From: Trichoplusia ni
Lineage: Eukaryota; Arthropoda; Insecta; Lepidoptera; Noctuidae
Length of the DNA: 64,000 nucleotides
Assembly: GCF_003590095.1 (NCBI RefSeq)
Contig: NC_039488.1
Coordinates: 9,424,001 to 9,488,000 of the forward strand
Direction: 5' to 3'
Of the stretch, positions 47,764-62,100 are shown piece after piece; the stretch's first letter is position 1, and each line of letters opens with the position of its first letter. Below the pieces are notes generated by a model. It saw only the letters and a list, made by a program, of their open reading frames with translations, did not search any database and was not told the origin of the DNA. The position numbers were made by a program, and so were the translations under genes.

Positions 47764-50700
47764 CACTACTAACACGTTTACTCATTCCTTTACTACACAC
47801 GCTATTGGTTAAATATTTTGCCTAATTGTCGTTGTTAGCGAACCTACTAAACCTTTTATTTCATATGTATATTCTACTGCAACGCGCTGTTATAATTTAA
47901 AAAGAAACATACAAAATTAAATATCCGTGTAGACAGTATTCTTCTATGTAAATAAGGTAGGATTTATATTTACTTTACTAATGTAAATAAGCCTGTGTAG
48001 GCTTACACGAAATACCCTGCCGGCCTCAATTTATTCCAGTATTATATAGTCCCAATTAATTACTGTAATTGTTCATTTTGGCTGAAAGCAAAAATAATAT
48101 CATAATTTTGATATCAGACATTTATCTGTGTATAATTTAGTTTTTTTTATAATCATTCAATGGAAAGCAAAACAATACGTGCATTATTATTGCATTGAGT
48201 TACATAGACTAGCCAAATTTTATCGCTCATTATTTTTAATTTACAAAAGTACACACAATCTGGGTGATATTGCTATGATAAAATTATTCCAAAACAATTG
48301 CAATAATGAATACTGAACGATTCAACTGAATACATTCCATAAATAACGACAACAGACTGAACATAGATGTATCGTTTAGAAAATAAATCCTTTACAAAAA
48401 TTAGCATGTATGTGTAATATGAAGAAGAGTTGTATGTAGATGGCACTAATCGACATTATCCGACTGCCGTGTATTGCGTGAATAACGAATGTGTTTGCGG
48501 TTGTGACGTGTGCAGCTGACACCGCCGCCGCGCCGTCGGGCGCACAGGTTGTTGTTTAGCTTCAAGGAAATAATGACGTAATGATTCAGGAAGATTAATT
48601 GTTAATAAGCGAGTATTATGACGAGGGACCGAAATAAATTTAATAATTTATGGTAATAAAATCATTAGCATAAATTGGAGCAGACTGATAATACATAAAT
48701 TGTGAGCGGTAGTAGAGTTAATTTTCGTAATATTTGAAAAAGTCATATATCACTACTGTGAAGTTCATAGAAATCATACAAATGCTTGTGCAATTAATGT
48801 AGTGGAAATTGCCGTAACAACATTGAGCTTACTGATCGCTGACACAACTTTATTACTGAATGTAGTTAACTAGGTAATGATTTTTTTAAGATTGCATAGT
48901 TTTGTTTCAAGTTGTTTGTCCATGAAAATCTTACTTGAACTATGACATAAGAATTCAGTCATACATCAATGCAACGCAGTCTCTAAATCGAATTTAATTG
49001 TGTATTTCACCTTTGGTTTATATCATTATTGAATCATTTGATATAAATGTACCTTACGTACTACTGTACGCACCATATGAATAATATGATAAAACAGATA
49101 GATGTTTATTAAGACATGATGGACATAAGGTCCATTGGTCCAGATATAGCATTTTACATGCCAGTCGTGTGTATGTTATTATTATAAGCTTATGTTGTAT
49201 CAGCACCACATTCTAGTTCTTTTCTATGTTCCCTGCAACAGTAGGTGTCACATTAATCGATATTGATGATAGGTTTATAATGTAGGTGTTTTATTTCACA
49301 AATAGGCTTAGATGAATGGTGTTATATTAGTACTTAAAAGAAAATTTTACCAAATATAAAAATTCTTAGAACAATGTTTATTTCATATATTAATTTGTGT
49401 TTATTTTGTTGAAAGACATTAAGTAACGTTTAATTTACGATATTTTGTTGTTGAGTAATATATTTTATATCTAGGTAAGTGACCGACGTTTTTGTTTTGT
49501 CAACACTGAATACATTTTTTATTCTTCACCAAAGACATTGATTATTCACGTATTCTTTTATCTTATCTGATTTTCACAAATGCCTTTTCTTTAAACCTTT
49601 TATAGTACTCTCACTGTAAGTAAATGTGCTTTTATACCATAGTGTTCGTCTCGAACTACATCATATGTAATAAGTACTTGTAACTTAAATACATAAAGTT
49701 AATTTATATAATTGATAGAAGTTATGTATAGTTCCGAGTGTTTCCATATAACTCATGACTTCTTTTATTTGTGTAGTAACTTCTTCATGGTTAATCGTAA
49801 TGGCGACGTTTGAGTGCGAGAGACTTTGTCTTTTTAGAATCACTAAAATAAAACTTACATACCCCTAAGAATGTAAAGATAAGGCAATGCAATTATGAGT
49901 TGCTTATGGTCATCAAAGAACACCATTTATCAGAACAAATTAGCACCTTTGTATTCAGTCATTATTTTATATTAATGTTAGGAGTAATCTTTTTATCAGA
50001 CTGAGATGTATACCTGTGCTTGCTGTTGCCAAATTAACTGTTGCCAATTTTTATTCTACTATAATAGAACAGCATTTTTATATTTTAATGAATGGAAATA
50101 ATAACCCGAACACATGTAATCATGACAACATGACATCAAATGCGTTTTTTTAATAAAGGTTATCTGTCAATGTAATTCATGTGATTTCAAATCTTTATTT
50201 AAATACATGTTACCTTGCAGCCTATTTTTTTAAGATAAGTATAAGTTTGCTATTTAAATACTTAATATTATTATCTTACTATGTTACTGAAGAATCGATT
50301 TTGCACACAGTCTGAAGTAAATTTTGGCAAAAGTTATATGAAATTGTTATGTGGCCTATGTGTTGACATATTGCTCCATTAAAAATACAGGTTGTGTGAA
50401 AAATCTCTTTATCAACTGTATTATAATATAGTATTCCACAATTTGGTTATAATACCTAAACTTTGTATTTAATTTTTGTATATAAATGACACTAAAATGT
50501 AGTTACATAAATTTTGCAATAAAAAGTATTTTTAATACACCTTTCTTATGGGTCTTATTTGTAACCCCAATAAACCCAAAAATTAACACTACATCCAAAA
50601 CCTCAATGCATAAAGTAGACTAATAAATCTGAAATATCTTGAATTTATTGTATACATTTTATCTGTTGGCCAACTACTGATCTTTTTTCCTTTATTAATT

Positions 50701-50998
50701 ATTTTTTGCTTTCCTTAATTAAGAAGTACTTTTAACATTAAGAAGAAAAAAAATCAGGAAACACTATGATGCATAATGAAACAGGTTTACTTAGGTACAT
50801 TATAATTTATTTCTACACTATAAATTATTAGAGGGGTGTTTGGAAATAAATACTTTACAGAACTAGATTATGGGTAACATGATTGCAATTTATGTATTTT
50901 GTCAAGGTTTCAAATGTATTATAAATTACGATTTTAATATATTAATGTATAGATAGGATGGTACATGATAGTGAAATGCTTATATTACTTTTATTACA
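47764..50998. other. BCR 3' UTR and convergent spacer to CRELD
   Basis: Over 3 kb, AT-rich, without genes. AATAAA at 48382 and at 50518-50523 are possible BCR poly(A) signals, so the UTR may be up to 2.7 kb. A short GC-rich patch at 48505-48550 is unexplained. Confidence 0.55.
50518..50523 (+). terminator. candidate distal BCR poly(A) signal
   Basis: AATAAA preceding a T-rich stretch, the last good signal before the convergent CRELD gene. Confidence 0.4.
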
Positions 50999-52126
50999 TT
51001 ACAAATTGCTTGTGTGTTTACTATAGAATTCCTGCAAGATTTGCATGGTAACATCTATTGTATTATTTCTTAAATTAGTTTTCTCTAAATAAAATATAAC
51101 TATAGCAATAATTAATGCTACAATTGAAGCTACAAATCTTGATTTCTGAGCCATGTACATGACAATGGTCAGTAATCCTACATACTGTGCTATTCTTTTG
51201 TAGGTTTCAATAACATTTTTTTGCTTTTGTTCAGAGCTTACACACATGCCAAACCATAATACTGTGTCTGGATCACAGGATGTACAGTTTGATGGCCCTT
51301 CACCTGAGCATGTTTGGCATGATGACTCACATTCTTGGCAACTATAAGAACCTTCAGTATTGATACAATACTGACTAGCAGTGCAAACAGAAGTTTCACA
51401 TTCATTCACATCCACACACACACCTGATTGTAATTGCCAACCAGAGTTACATGATTCACAAGAAGCTGCATCCCCACCTATACAACCGTTGCATGATTTA
51501 TCACACTTGTCACAAGCACCGGTACTTGTTTGGTAAAAGTTTTTTTCACAGTCTTCACACATTTCTCCTGTGTAACCCTTCTTACAGATACATGTACCAT
51601 TGCCTTGACGAGTACCTGCACCATTACAACGACCATGACCACCACAAACTTTATTGCTTTTGTCCATAGGACAGGGAGCACATTCACTTCCATAATGTTT
51701 GCTTGGACAGCAGTCTTTTAAGCTTTCAATACATAACCATGTGTACAGGTCTTCCGATCCTGGATCCTGATTAAACCACCATTTTTCAAGAATTTGTTCT
51801 GCTTCTTCTGCTATAGCGTAACATGCATCCTGATGAATCTTTACTTCTGAACACAAACCTTCTTGAATTTCTGTTAAACGAATCTCACTTCGTGAATAGG
51901 ACTTTAACTTAGCTTCTTCCCAAGCTGCATCACCACCTTCAAATTTCCCTCTGGAGGTTTTATCAAGCCAGTGTTTAAAGGAATCCGTTAATATCTTACA
52001 ACGACGACATGTACTTAGTTTAGAGGTTCCACTTTTGTCAGGAACAGCTATTTTATTACTGCCGGTTAACTGACAAAATATAAACAATAAAAACAATGAT
52101 TTCTTTGGCACCTCAAAAATACCCAT
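50999..52126 (-). CDS. creld: cysteine-rich with EGF-like domains protein (CRELD)
   Basis: A single exon encodes 375 residues. CRELD proteins are ER-resident or ER-membrane proteins with thiol-disulphide exchange activity, important for folding of secreted and receptor proteins. The start gives a hydrophobic signal (LFLLFIFCQL). A CxxC pair (Cys40/Cys43) opens the DUF3456-like N-terminal domain, followed by the Trp/Glu-rich WE region (LEKWWFNQDPGSEDLYTWLC). EGF-type modules follow (GRCNGAGTRQGNGTCICKKG; the calcium-binding DVNEC...C.NTEGSYSC) and furin-like Cys repeats. Two hydrophobic segments near the C-terminus (YVGLLTIVMYM; FVASIVALIIAIVIFYL) match the membrane-anchored CRELD1 type. AATAAA lies within a few bases of the stop. 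It is intronless, which could reflect an old retroposition; divergent from the SAS10-like gene. Confidence 0.92.
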   Translation of the reverse strand: MGIFEVPKKSLFLLFIFCQLTGSNKIAVPDKSGTSKLSTCRRCKILTDSFKHWLDKTSRGKFEGGDAAWEEAKLKSYSRSEIRLTEIQEGLCSEVKIHQDACYAIAEEAEQILEKWWFNQDPGSEDLYTWLCIESLKDCCPSKHYGSECAPCPMDKSNKVCGGHGRCNGAGTRQGNGTCICKKGYTGEMCEDCEKNFYQTSTGACDKCDKSCNGCIGGDAASCESCNSGWQLQSGVCVDVNECETSVCTASQYCINTEGSYSCQECESSCQTCSGEGPSNCTSCDPDTVLWFGMCVSSEQKQKNVIETYKRIAQYVGLLTIVMYMAQKSRFVASIVALIIAIVIFYLEKTNLRNNTIDVTMQILQEFYSKHTSNL

Positions 52127-53052
52127 AATGAGAGTAAATTGTTTGCAAACTTAGAATTATGATAGATGTCCTAACTAAGAATTTGTTATCCTTATTAATA
52201 TGAGAGAAAAATACAAAACTTAACACTTTAATAGTAGAACTTAACCTTAACAGCTATGAATGCCGTCAATATTACGTTTTGTTATCAACTATTTAATTTG
52301 TAAATGTTATATTTGCCAAAATTGCCGACACCTTCGGTAGGTACCGGTGATACCGGTGTGCAGACACAGTACAGGTGCAAATCAATATAATAATAAGTCA
52401 TCATGACATATGGTGATATGGTAGCGTTTCAATTCTTCTCTACAATTTTGGAATTTTGGAATCTGTATAATAATTTTTGACTCTTTGCAGCTCCTTGTTT
52501 GAAGGAATTGCATGAAAATGCATAATATTTTATGTACATAAAAATAAATGTCACTATCTGTATCACCCATCTGAAGTCTAAACATAAATAACATAATCAG
52601 ACCGAGCTAGTCATATTTTTTTACCATACGTATTTGACTTTTCTTAATTTAATAGGAAGTGTAATAAAAAAATTATCCTTTTTTAATACATAACTTGGTT
52701 TGTTTCCTAATCTTAAAAGACCTGAGGTTGAGAATAAAAATAATCGATTTGCGAGTTTACAAATGTCACTGTCATTGATGGGGCTCTATGTCCAAAGCCG
52801 TAAAAAATGGACACTTATTAAAAAAGCTTTGTGGATTGTAACAACGAGGCACGTATTTGTAAATGAAATTAATAAAACGCATAAGTGGCGATAATCCTAA
52901 TACTCATCTTAGATCACGTAATATTCAGCTTTAATTGTATTCTATTAATAACTTTATCGAAGAATTGGAGGCACCGAGACGAATGGATTGATAACCTTAG
53001 ATGCTGCTGCGTTTTCACATCTTTCTATGATTTTCATCCAGACCAGTTCATA
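52127..53052. other. divergent spacer between CRELD and SAS10-like gene
   Basis: AT-rich, with a short GC patch around 52330-52375 (gataccggtg repeated). No gene recognised. Confidence 0.5.
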
Positions 53053-53554
53053 ATGGCAGATAAAATTAAGTGAGTAATCAAAATTTTATCTAATCAAGAC
53101 ATTGTAACGAAACATATTACGGGCATTTTTTAAAACTAGAACAGACACACTTCCGTGTTCAATTCTCAGTACCAACTCCTAATGAGCAACGTTCTTTTTA
53201 AATGAACGGTTCTGTATTTATTGTGTTATTATTCATTTTAGATGTCATCTATAGCAATTTCCACTAAGTTATTTATGATAAAATATATATTTAAAACACA
53301 TGGAAATCCGGCTTAGATTACGACGTTACATACATGCAATATGTTTAATATTATAACCTCAAGTACTGATATGTTGCTTCCTTTTGCAGGGTCAAGTCTA
53401 ACTTTGACGTAAAAGGCAACTATGAGCCTTCAGATTCTGATGAATACACTCCCCAGGAAAAGAAACTACTAGACAAGGTACGGAAAAGAAAACACAATGA
53501 ATCAGAAAGTGAAGAAGAAGTCTATGGATTTTCTGAGTCTGATGGCTCTGATAA
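53053..53554 (+). CDS. probable SAS10/UTP3 5' part, truncated by assembly gap
   Basis: Exon 1 is 53053-53069 (MADKIK with the split codon) and exon 2 starts at 53390 and runs into the Ns at 53555, giving about 61 residues. The segment DSDEYTPQEKKLLDKVRKRK followed by acidic SEEEVYGFSESDGSD resembles the N-terminus of insect SAS10/UTP3, a small-subunit processome protein in nucleolar 18S rRNA maturation. The rest, including the Sas10/C1D domain that would prove it, is missing. Nothing coding resumes after the gap, so the remaining exons must lie in it. It could be another acidic nucleolar protein. Confidence 0.5.
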
Positions 53555-54554
53555 NNNNNNNNNNNNNNNNNNNNNNNNNNNNNNNNNNNNNNNNNNNNNN
53601 NNNNNNNNNNNNNNNNNNNNNNNNNNNNNNNNNNNNNNNNNNNNNNNNNNNNNNNNNNNNNNNNNNNNNNNNNNNNNNNNNNNNNNNNNNNNNNNNNNNN
53701 NNNNNNNNNNNNNNNNNNNNNNNNNNNNNNNNNNNNNNNNNNNNNNNNNNNNNNNNNNNNNNNNNNNNNNNNNNNNNNNNNNNNNNNNNNNNNNNNNNNN
53801 NNNNNNNNNNNNNNNNNNNNNNNNNNNNNNNNNNNNNNNNNNNNNNNNNNNNNNNNNNNNNNNNNNNNNNNNNNNNNNNNNNNNNNNNNNNNNNNNNNNN
53901 NNNNNNNNNNNNNNNNNNNNNNNNNNNNNNNNNNNNNNNNNNNNNNNNNNNNNNNNNNNNNNNNNNNNNNNNNNNNNNNNNNNNNNNNNNNNNNNNNNNN
54001 NNNNNNNNNNNNNNNNNNNNNNNNNNNNNNNNNNNNNNNNNNNNNNNNNNNNNNNNNNNNNNNNNNNNNNNNNNNNNNNNNNNNNNNNNNNNNNNNNNNN
54101 NNNNNNNNNNNNNNNNNNNNNNNNNNNNNNNNNNNNNNNNNNNNNNNNNNNNNNNNNNNNNNNNNNNNNNNNNNNNNNNNNNNNNNNNNNNNNNNNNNNN
54201 NNNNNNNNNNNNNNNNNNNNNNNNNNNNNNNNNNNNNNNNNNNNNNNNNNNNNNNNNNNNNNNNNNNNNNNNNNNNNNNNNNNNNNNNNNNNNNNNNNNN
54301 NNNNNNNNNNNNNNNNNNNNNNNNNNNNNNNNNNNNNNNNNNNNNNNNNNNNNNNNNNNNNNNNNNNNNNNNNNNNNNNNNNNNNNNNNNNNNNNNNNNN
54401 NNNNNNNNNNNNNNNNNNNNNNNNNNNNNNNNNNNNNNNNNNNNNNNNNNNNNNNNNNNNNNNNNNNNNNNNNNNNNNNNNNNNNNNNNNNNNNNNNNNN
54501 NNNNNNNNNNNNNNNNNNNNNNNNNNNNNNNNNNNNNNNNNNNNNNNNNNNNNN
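53555..54554. other. assembly gap of exactly 1000 N
   Basis: The run of N is exactly 1000 long, as used for gaps of unknown size. Real missing length is unknown. It removes most of the SAS10-like gene. Confidence 0.95.
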
Positions 54555-56139
54555 GCAATCAGGTTAACAAATAGCATTTAATATTGGTTCAAACATATCT
54601 AAATTTAAGTGAACATAAATTTTGATTCTGACCTGAATAATGTGTTGAATACATTCCTGAAAATGCTACACATTTCTCACACATCAGAGTTAGGCACCTT
54701 AATCATATTTGCTGTATAATTGATATGAATGTACATTGTAATAATTTATGTTGCTACTTGACTAGTATATTGTTGTATATCAAATAATTTTTATCACATG
54801 TGTACACCATTATTTTATTACTGCCAATATCAATTAAGTGTGTTGTTAGAGATTATGATTTCCAAAAAACTTTGTAATCTAAATGTCCTGTAAACAAAGT
54901 ATGTATTTTCAACTTAATCTTGTTCTCAAAATCTTATGATACCTATAAAGTGTTAGAATCTGTGAAATTTTGCAATAATGTAAAAAAATATCCATATAAA
55001 GCTTGATAATATAAAAAAGTATAGATAAATATTATGTAATGGTAAAGTAATTATAAAAGTATTATAAAACAATGAAAAATATATGACACTTGAGATCATG
55101 TTAAGTGTTTTGGTGTAAGTTTTAGTGATAATATGCTGACATAACATTACCTAGAGTTATTTAATGTATCCTGGCCAATTTGTTTGTTATGCAATGTATC
55201 TTTATTATTGTTAGTCAATGTATGTAATTCTACTGCTATTTCTTTCCATGCTGTTCCTATGGTATGTAAATATTTTCCCAGTCTATCTAGTGATTTTAAA
55301 TATATGCATAGTTTTAAAAAGATGTCACCTGTTTAGTGTAAAATTATAATAACTTTGTTGTTATTAGCAATATTCTCTAATCCCATCAGGCCCTATCTGT
55401 AGATGGCTAATGTGAAACTGTCTTTTTGTCGACTAAGATCTAGTGTGGTTCAGTGGTATGTTGAGCTTTCGCTAGTCTTTGAGATATAGTATATGTATGT
55501 AGTGTCAGAGGAGCTAGCACCACAATTCTCAAGTAATATTTGCAGCAGTTGTGAAAGCCTAACAGTGCACAAAAAGTATTGCGGTGTCACCCTCCCACAA
55601 CTGCAATAATATAACTTTAGCACGTCGCGGTAGATTCTCCGAAATATATACTTTGACAAGATACTACCAGCAAGAGAGTCTTACCAACTATAATCTCCAA
55701 GATAGTTTTAATGACTGGTGGCGACTTAAAATGTTTTTCTCTAAAAAGTCTAAATCATAAGTTCGTATGTTAGTTGTGAAGTATAATTTATTATACTATT
55801 ACTTCATAGTTGTAATTAGAGCAATAATGAGAGTAAAGGACACTTATACTATGCATTAATTACTATCTCGTAACATGTCGTTTAAATTGTGGTGTAATTT
55901 TGAGATCTATTTCAACTTTAACTTGTAAATACTAGTGCTTTATGAGCAGATTCCAAAAGCGACATTAATGAGATTCTAGACACATTGGTTTCATAATTTT
56001 TGTTACGCAGATAAATTTGTAATGATATGCCATCCAACATTATTGTAACTATTTTGGCATGAAAATAAATGCGAATAACGATATACGGTTTTTTTTTCCT
56101 AGGATGTAAGTAAAACGTCATTCGTAATAAGTAATCATG
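54555..56139. other. AT-rich spacer after the gap
   Basis: About 1.6 kb with no coding exon, repeat end or RNA gene recognised. It may contain 3' UTR of the gene lost in the gap. Confidence 0.5.
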
Positions 56140-56145
56140 TTTATT
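56140..56145 (-). terminator. RBM19 poly(A) signal
   Basis: AATAAA on the minus strand 15 bases after the RBM19 stop. Confidence 0.65.
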
Positions 56146-56160
56146 ACATTCTGTACTGGA

Positions 56161-59100
56161 TCAAGTTGTGTTATCTTCCCCTTCGACAAACTTTTCGACG
56201 TCTACAGCACCTTTTCTAGACTTCTTGCCCCCAGGTGTTTGCGCGTTAAAGCTTTGTGCTGTTCTCTTTCTCAACAACGAAACATCTTCAGTATCATCGC
56301 CTTGTTCCGCCCATTCTAAGACTAATCTTCTCCCATAAAGATGGGTAGATTGGCACAAAGCTTCAAAAGCAGACTGAAAACAAAAAAAATAACATTTATA
56401 TTTTCGTAATAATCAGTTTTGGTATATACCTTGGTAATTGAAAGTATTCAATAGTATGACTGCTTCGTATAAAGTATTCATTTACCTTAGCATCAGCCTT
56501 CGAATAAAAATCTACAAAAGCGAAACCCCGATGTTGCTCGGAACCAGGAGAGAGCTTCTTCGGCAACCTCAAGGTTTTTATTTCACCAAAAGCTCTGTAA
56601 AACAGGAAGTATGTTAAAATATTGTAAATTTAATCTATTCGAATAGATAAGAAACTTGTGTTGGTTTAATGTAACATTGAAAACGATAGCGCGTTGATTA
56701 CCAATAACCCCGTATCAGTTCATTAACGTTACAGCAACGACGTGAGTTGCGGCTGTGATTTATTATGTTTTTATGCTTATTAGAAAAGCATAACCGATCA
56801 AAAAAAATCGGCGCAGGCCAAATTTAATTCAATACAATTGGTTATCTTTAAAAGAAACACTAAATATTTTGTGTAATATACTACTTTACCTAAATATTTC
56901 GTGTAATTCGTTTCTATTGGCTTGGAAGGGAACGTTTCGCACAAGAATCTTCGTGCTGTTCTGGACCGTATCTTTACTAGTCTTTTTGGATGTTCTCACT
57001 TCATTCCTGTATAAAATAAATTCGATTAATATAATTCAAAATTAACAAACAGATATACCTACAGCAATGATAAGGCCAGGTTACTTACGTATTTCCACGC
57101 TCTGATCTTTTTAATTCTAGTGATTTTCCGTCCAGAGTAGTAACTTGAAGCATTTTTAGCGCCTCGTTGGCGTCTTCTTTTTTATAATATTGTACGAAGC
57201 CGTAGCCCATTGACAGGAACTGTCCAGGAGTTTTCGGATCCTTCTTTCTCGCTACTGTCACACTGTATACTTTGCCAATTTTTGAGAAATGCTGTAATAA
57301 TAAAAATCTTATTATATTAAGTAATTACATTTAATATAAATAAGTAAAAATCAAAATATATATATCGTACCGCTTTTAGACTATCTTCGGTGGTTTTGAA
57401 GTTAAGATTTTTAACAAATAGCGTCGTATCATTTTCGGGATCCCCCATATCTGTTACATCATCATCTTTAATATCATTCGCTTTTACATCAGTGCGAGAT
57501 TCTGATACTGCGGGCGCTTTAGCCTGAGTGGCCTTTGATGTCGAAATTTCAATTTTGTTTTCAGTTTCATCTGGCTCATCATGTGTTAAACTTGCATCCG
57601 TCTCTGTTTTTTTAGCGGATTTTATAAACACGTTTTCTGGTGCCCACTCTAAGTACAGAGGTCCGCTTTTGAATTGTGAATACGCTAATTTTGTAAATGC
57701 CTTTTTTGCTTCAAACGGTTCTATAAAATCAACAAGAGCAGTAATGCCATGTTTCGGCATGAGGAATCTCGCAATTTGCCCGTGTTTAACAAACAATGAC
57801 TTTATTTCATCGCTCTCTGTGTTCGCGGGCAAATTTTTGACGAGTATACATGTTTTTGATCTTTTGTTTGGTGGCTGAAATAAGAAAGGAAAATAAAAAA
57901 ACACTTGCTCTTGAAGTTCCATTGTGTCATAAAATTATTCTATTGAACTTGGCACTTACTTTATTAAAGGAATCCAAATATACTCCATTTTCTTCAAGAA
58001 AAGCTCTAGTTTCGGCAACAAGCTGGGTTTCACCGAGGGCTAGTCTTACAGCAGCACTTGTGTCTACGGGAATAAGTTCAAAATTAAAAATGTGTCGTTC
58101 TGAATAAGCAGGAATTCTTGTATTGTAGGTACAGGTACTGATAACTCACTTTTATTATTGTCGTTGAGTAGTTGTTCTTTTGTGGTGTTGTACGTGGATG
58201 CAATGACATCGGCCACCGCGTTGTTGCCCAAGAATAACACGTTCCAATTATGCGATGACTTTGCTTGCGCTTTCAATTTCTTGGCTTTTTTCTCCTTGAA
58301 CGATAATCCCTCTAAAACGGAAATCACATAGGTTTATCAAATCTAGCCTATTATAAGGATATTGCACCATTATGTGCGCCTACAAGTTATATAAAGGTTT
58401 TTAACCTTTACTCTACTCACTGCAAATAGTTCAATCAATCGTTACATCTGTATAATATGTATAAGGAAAGATTATAGCAACGATCTATTGTGTTTGAATA
58501 TCAAACAAGTTTATATTTTTGTTTGACAAACCGCAAATCGTAAATGCATAGCGTATAATGTTGTTCCTACTATTTATGAAAAATAGTTTCGATAACGTAC
58601 TATAAAGTACACAGGAATCACAATATCCTACTTATTATGTGTTAAACTATGTATTTAAATACGATTCAATGACATTATTTATTTCAAAGGAAATCAAGTG
58701 TTGTTATTGAAGTGAACCTTGGTGTGTCTTTTCATACAACTGTTGTCTGTTTTATACAACTGCTGTTTGTCTGTTTAGACAGAAATATATAAAGACTGTT
58801 TACCATTTTTAAGGGCCTAAAGAAATAAAATTTAGTTATAACATTATTATATGTAGGTCAAATTGAATTGACTGCATGTAACCGATTTGTTTTCATAACA
58901 TCCTAAGACCTGAGGTGAAGGTTCATCGTTTAGGTTACGAGGGGCAACAAGACTCAGCTAACGATTATACTAAACATAATCAGTGACGTGATCATATGAC
59001 TGTCAATGAAAATATTTTTCCCCGAGTTAATTTTATCTGTAAAAAACATTCACGGACATATATTTTCAGCGAAGCGTAGCCGATTTTGTTATGATACTAT

Positions 59101-62100
59101 ATAAAGCACATTAAAATTAGAGACCAAAAGTTCAAAACTGTTTGACAAATAATGTCGTTCGTTCTTGGGTAACACTTTTCAAACAATTTTGCGATCTATA
59201 ACAATAGCCTTAATATCAGTGCTAAAATATTAGGAGTAAAATGAAGTCAAATTCATACCATCATCGGATTCGTTCTCGAGCTTTTCAGTTCTGGCAGGCA
59301 GTAGATGAAGCATTCTGCCGCAGAACGCGGTACCGTCCAGCGCCGTGTAAGCCTTCACCGCATGTTCCGGCATCACGAACGAGACGGTAGCAAAGCCTTT
59401 GGGTTGCCGTAATATTGGGTCTATAGGCATTGTCACTTCGGCTATGGGACCTGCATTAAAAGGTAGTATGTAGTTGTAGAATTTGTATAGCAGTTTTAAA
59501 GTCACTTATATGGGCCAATAAAAATATTTATTTAGATAATATCGGATATTTAGTTCTGCTTACCATATTTTTCGAATAAACCTGTTACTTCTTCCTCGGA
59601 AACTATGTACGGCAAGTTTCTTACAAAAATACTTCCACTCTCACCGATGCTCTCTTCATTATTTGTAGTCTGCAAACAAAATCGACTAGTTTCCAACTAT
59701 ATCCACTTCAATATTAGGTACTGTGCCATACAATAGAGTCTACAGTTGCCTTGTATTGCCTAATACGGTCTACTATTAAGTAGACCTTCAAATAGCGCTT
59801 TGGCATGGAAGAGGAGACGCCATTACATCCATTTACGTAATATCGTCTTATTAAAGGATTTTGCGCCTGAACATATTGATTTTAAGCGAATTTTTAGTTA
59901 AGACATATATTTGTATTTTGTCATGACAAATAACCATGGCTTGAAGTTGAAACTATGTTGATCTCTATCAGTATTTGTTGAATCAAAATTAAAAGGTTTG
60001 TTTATCTCAATATATTTGTTCGTTTATATCCGCTACGATAGCAACGGCGAGATAGTATACAGTAATTCACAGAACAATTACTTAGTTATAAATCTTAGAT
60101 GCGTATCAAAAATGGTATCATATTTGTCGCTTTTATACGGAAATGGAATATGTTCATGGAAATTAGGGCAAAGTAAAACTGATAAAGTCATAATTTATAC
60201 TTCAATATTGAGAGTATAAAAAGGTTTTTGTTTTGAATCTGACTATTCTCAGTCTCTGAACCATTTTTATAACAAAGGAAAAACGCTTTATCTGCGTTTC
60301 ATAGGCTACATGTATATTAAAAGAAAACAACTTCTAAAAGTCTATCATTTAGCAGATTAGAGATTCTCTCTAGGCGGTTATCTAGGTGCAAAGTAGAATA
60401 AAGTATCAATTGCAAATGTAGGTTTAGGCCATTGGTGGACCAGACTCATGTGTACGCCTAGGTAATCAACATAACTAGATTAGAATGCGATAAAAAATAT
60501 CGTGAAATTACCTCTACTCTCTTCTGTTTATTTGTTTCCTCCTCTTCAGCTGCTGCGATTTTTGCCTTGTCTTCATATTTATGGACGTGCACACGATGGT
60601 TACCTACGAATGCAGACCATGAACTTTACGAAATACTCTTAACCATATTTGAGAAAATATGAAACAAAAATCTATTGAATCCGTGCAAGTGAATTCAGAT
60701 TTTTTATTTGAAATTATATCATTATTAAGGAGCTACTTTCATTAAAGTAAGCATTTATGAGCGACTGACGGACCGAAAAAGTATGAGCCAAAAACAAGCA
60801 TGGTCCATTAGGGTCTCTATTGTTCTAGCCAGTCAATTTATGGCCCATTTGTTTAAACATATCAAAACAATATATAAATAGAAACATATTTTACCCAAAA
60901 ACAACTTGTCTTTGATTAAAGCCTTCTTTAATTCTTTCTCAGTTCGAAATCCGACATAACAGAATCCAGTTACTTTTTTCCCTTTGCCAAGAGGTAACCT
61001 TATTGAATAAGGAACAAGTGGCCTGAAGAATTCTTTAATGTCCTTCTTCTTACATTTGTATGGTAAGCCAGTAATCTGCAAAGAAAAAGGAATGAATACT
61101 CCAAATATTAAACATCCCATCCTTCTCTAAAAGGTAGGATCTAATATATAAAATTCCCGTATCACGATGTTAGTTACCGTAATCCTCCGAAACGGTTCGA
61201 CCGATTCTCATGAAACTTTGTATACATATTGGGTAGGTCTGAGAATAGGACAACATCTATTTTTCATACCCCTAAGTGACAAGGGTTGCCCACACAAAAA
61301 TTTTATTTTTTATTTTTTGGACGAAATTGTTTGTTTTTATTGTTTTATAATGAGGCATTAAAAATACATACAACGAGAAATAATTTATTAGGCAAAACAA
61401 CGTTTGCCGGGTCAGCTAGTTCTATATATTTATCACAGCAAAGTGTTATAAAAATAAAAGGAACCATCAACAATAAATTTCAAAACAAAAGTTTCATTAC
61501 TAAGCCCTTTGTTTTACCATGAAGTATTATGCATTATACTTAGGATGCTTTGTAAGACTATTAGTATTATAATTAATTCTTTTGTATTGTTTAAATAAAT
61601 AAGGCATAGATTCATATATATATGGTAAATAAGGTGTGGTGCATACTGCATACATATTATGTTAAATAGGTAGGTTACTACGGAAGTATTGACTTACTGT
61701 AATATAACTAACAATAATAATATGTCTGTGTAAGTGAAAACTAAATAGGAATATAACTACCAGAATACTCCATTCATATTTAAAACAAAGAATGTGTGTG
61801 AATGTTGGGGTGTCTTTTCATACTATTAAATGAACTGATATATTTCAGTAGTATACTTATTTGATTTGGTAATCTTTCTGTTTAATCTCATTTTACAAAA
61901 AAAAAGAGATTGTTTACCTTTTTTGAAGTACCTAAACAAATAGAGTACAGATATATGAAGGCAAGGTGTTACATAAATAGATTTGTATCTCTTTTCATTC
62001 ATAGGATAAATGAATGGAAAGGTATCTGATCTTTTTTAAAGCCTATTATCATAGATATAGTCATTTATAAATTACTAGCGACCCGCCCCGGCATGGGAGC

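Noticed and set aside
53398..54577. Long open frames of 350-386 codons
   Set aside because: They consist almost entirely of N translated as X across the assembly gap.
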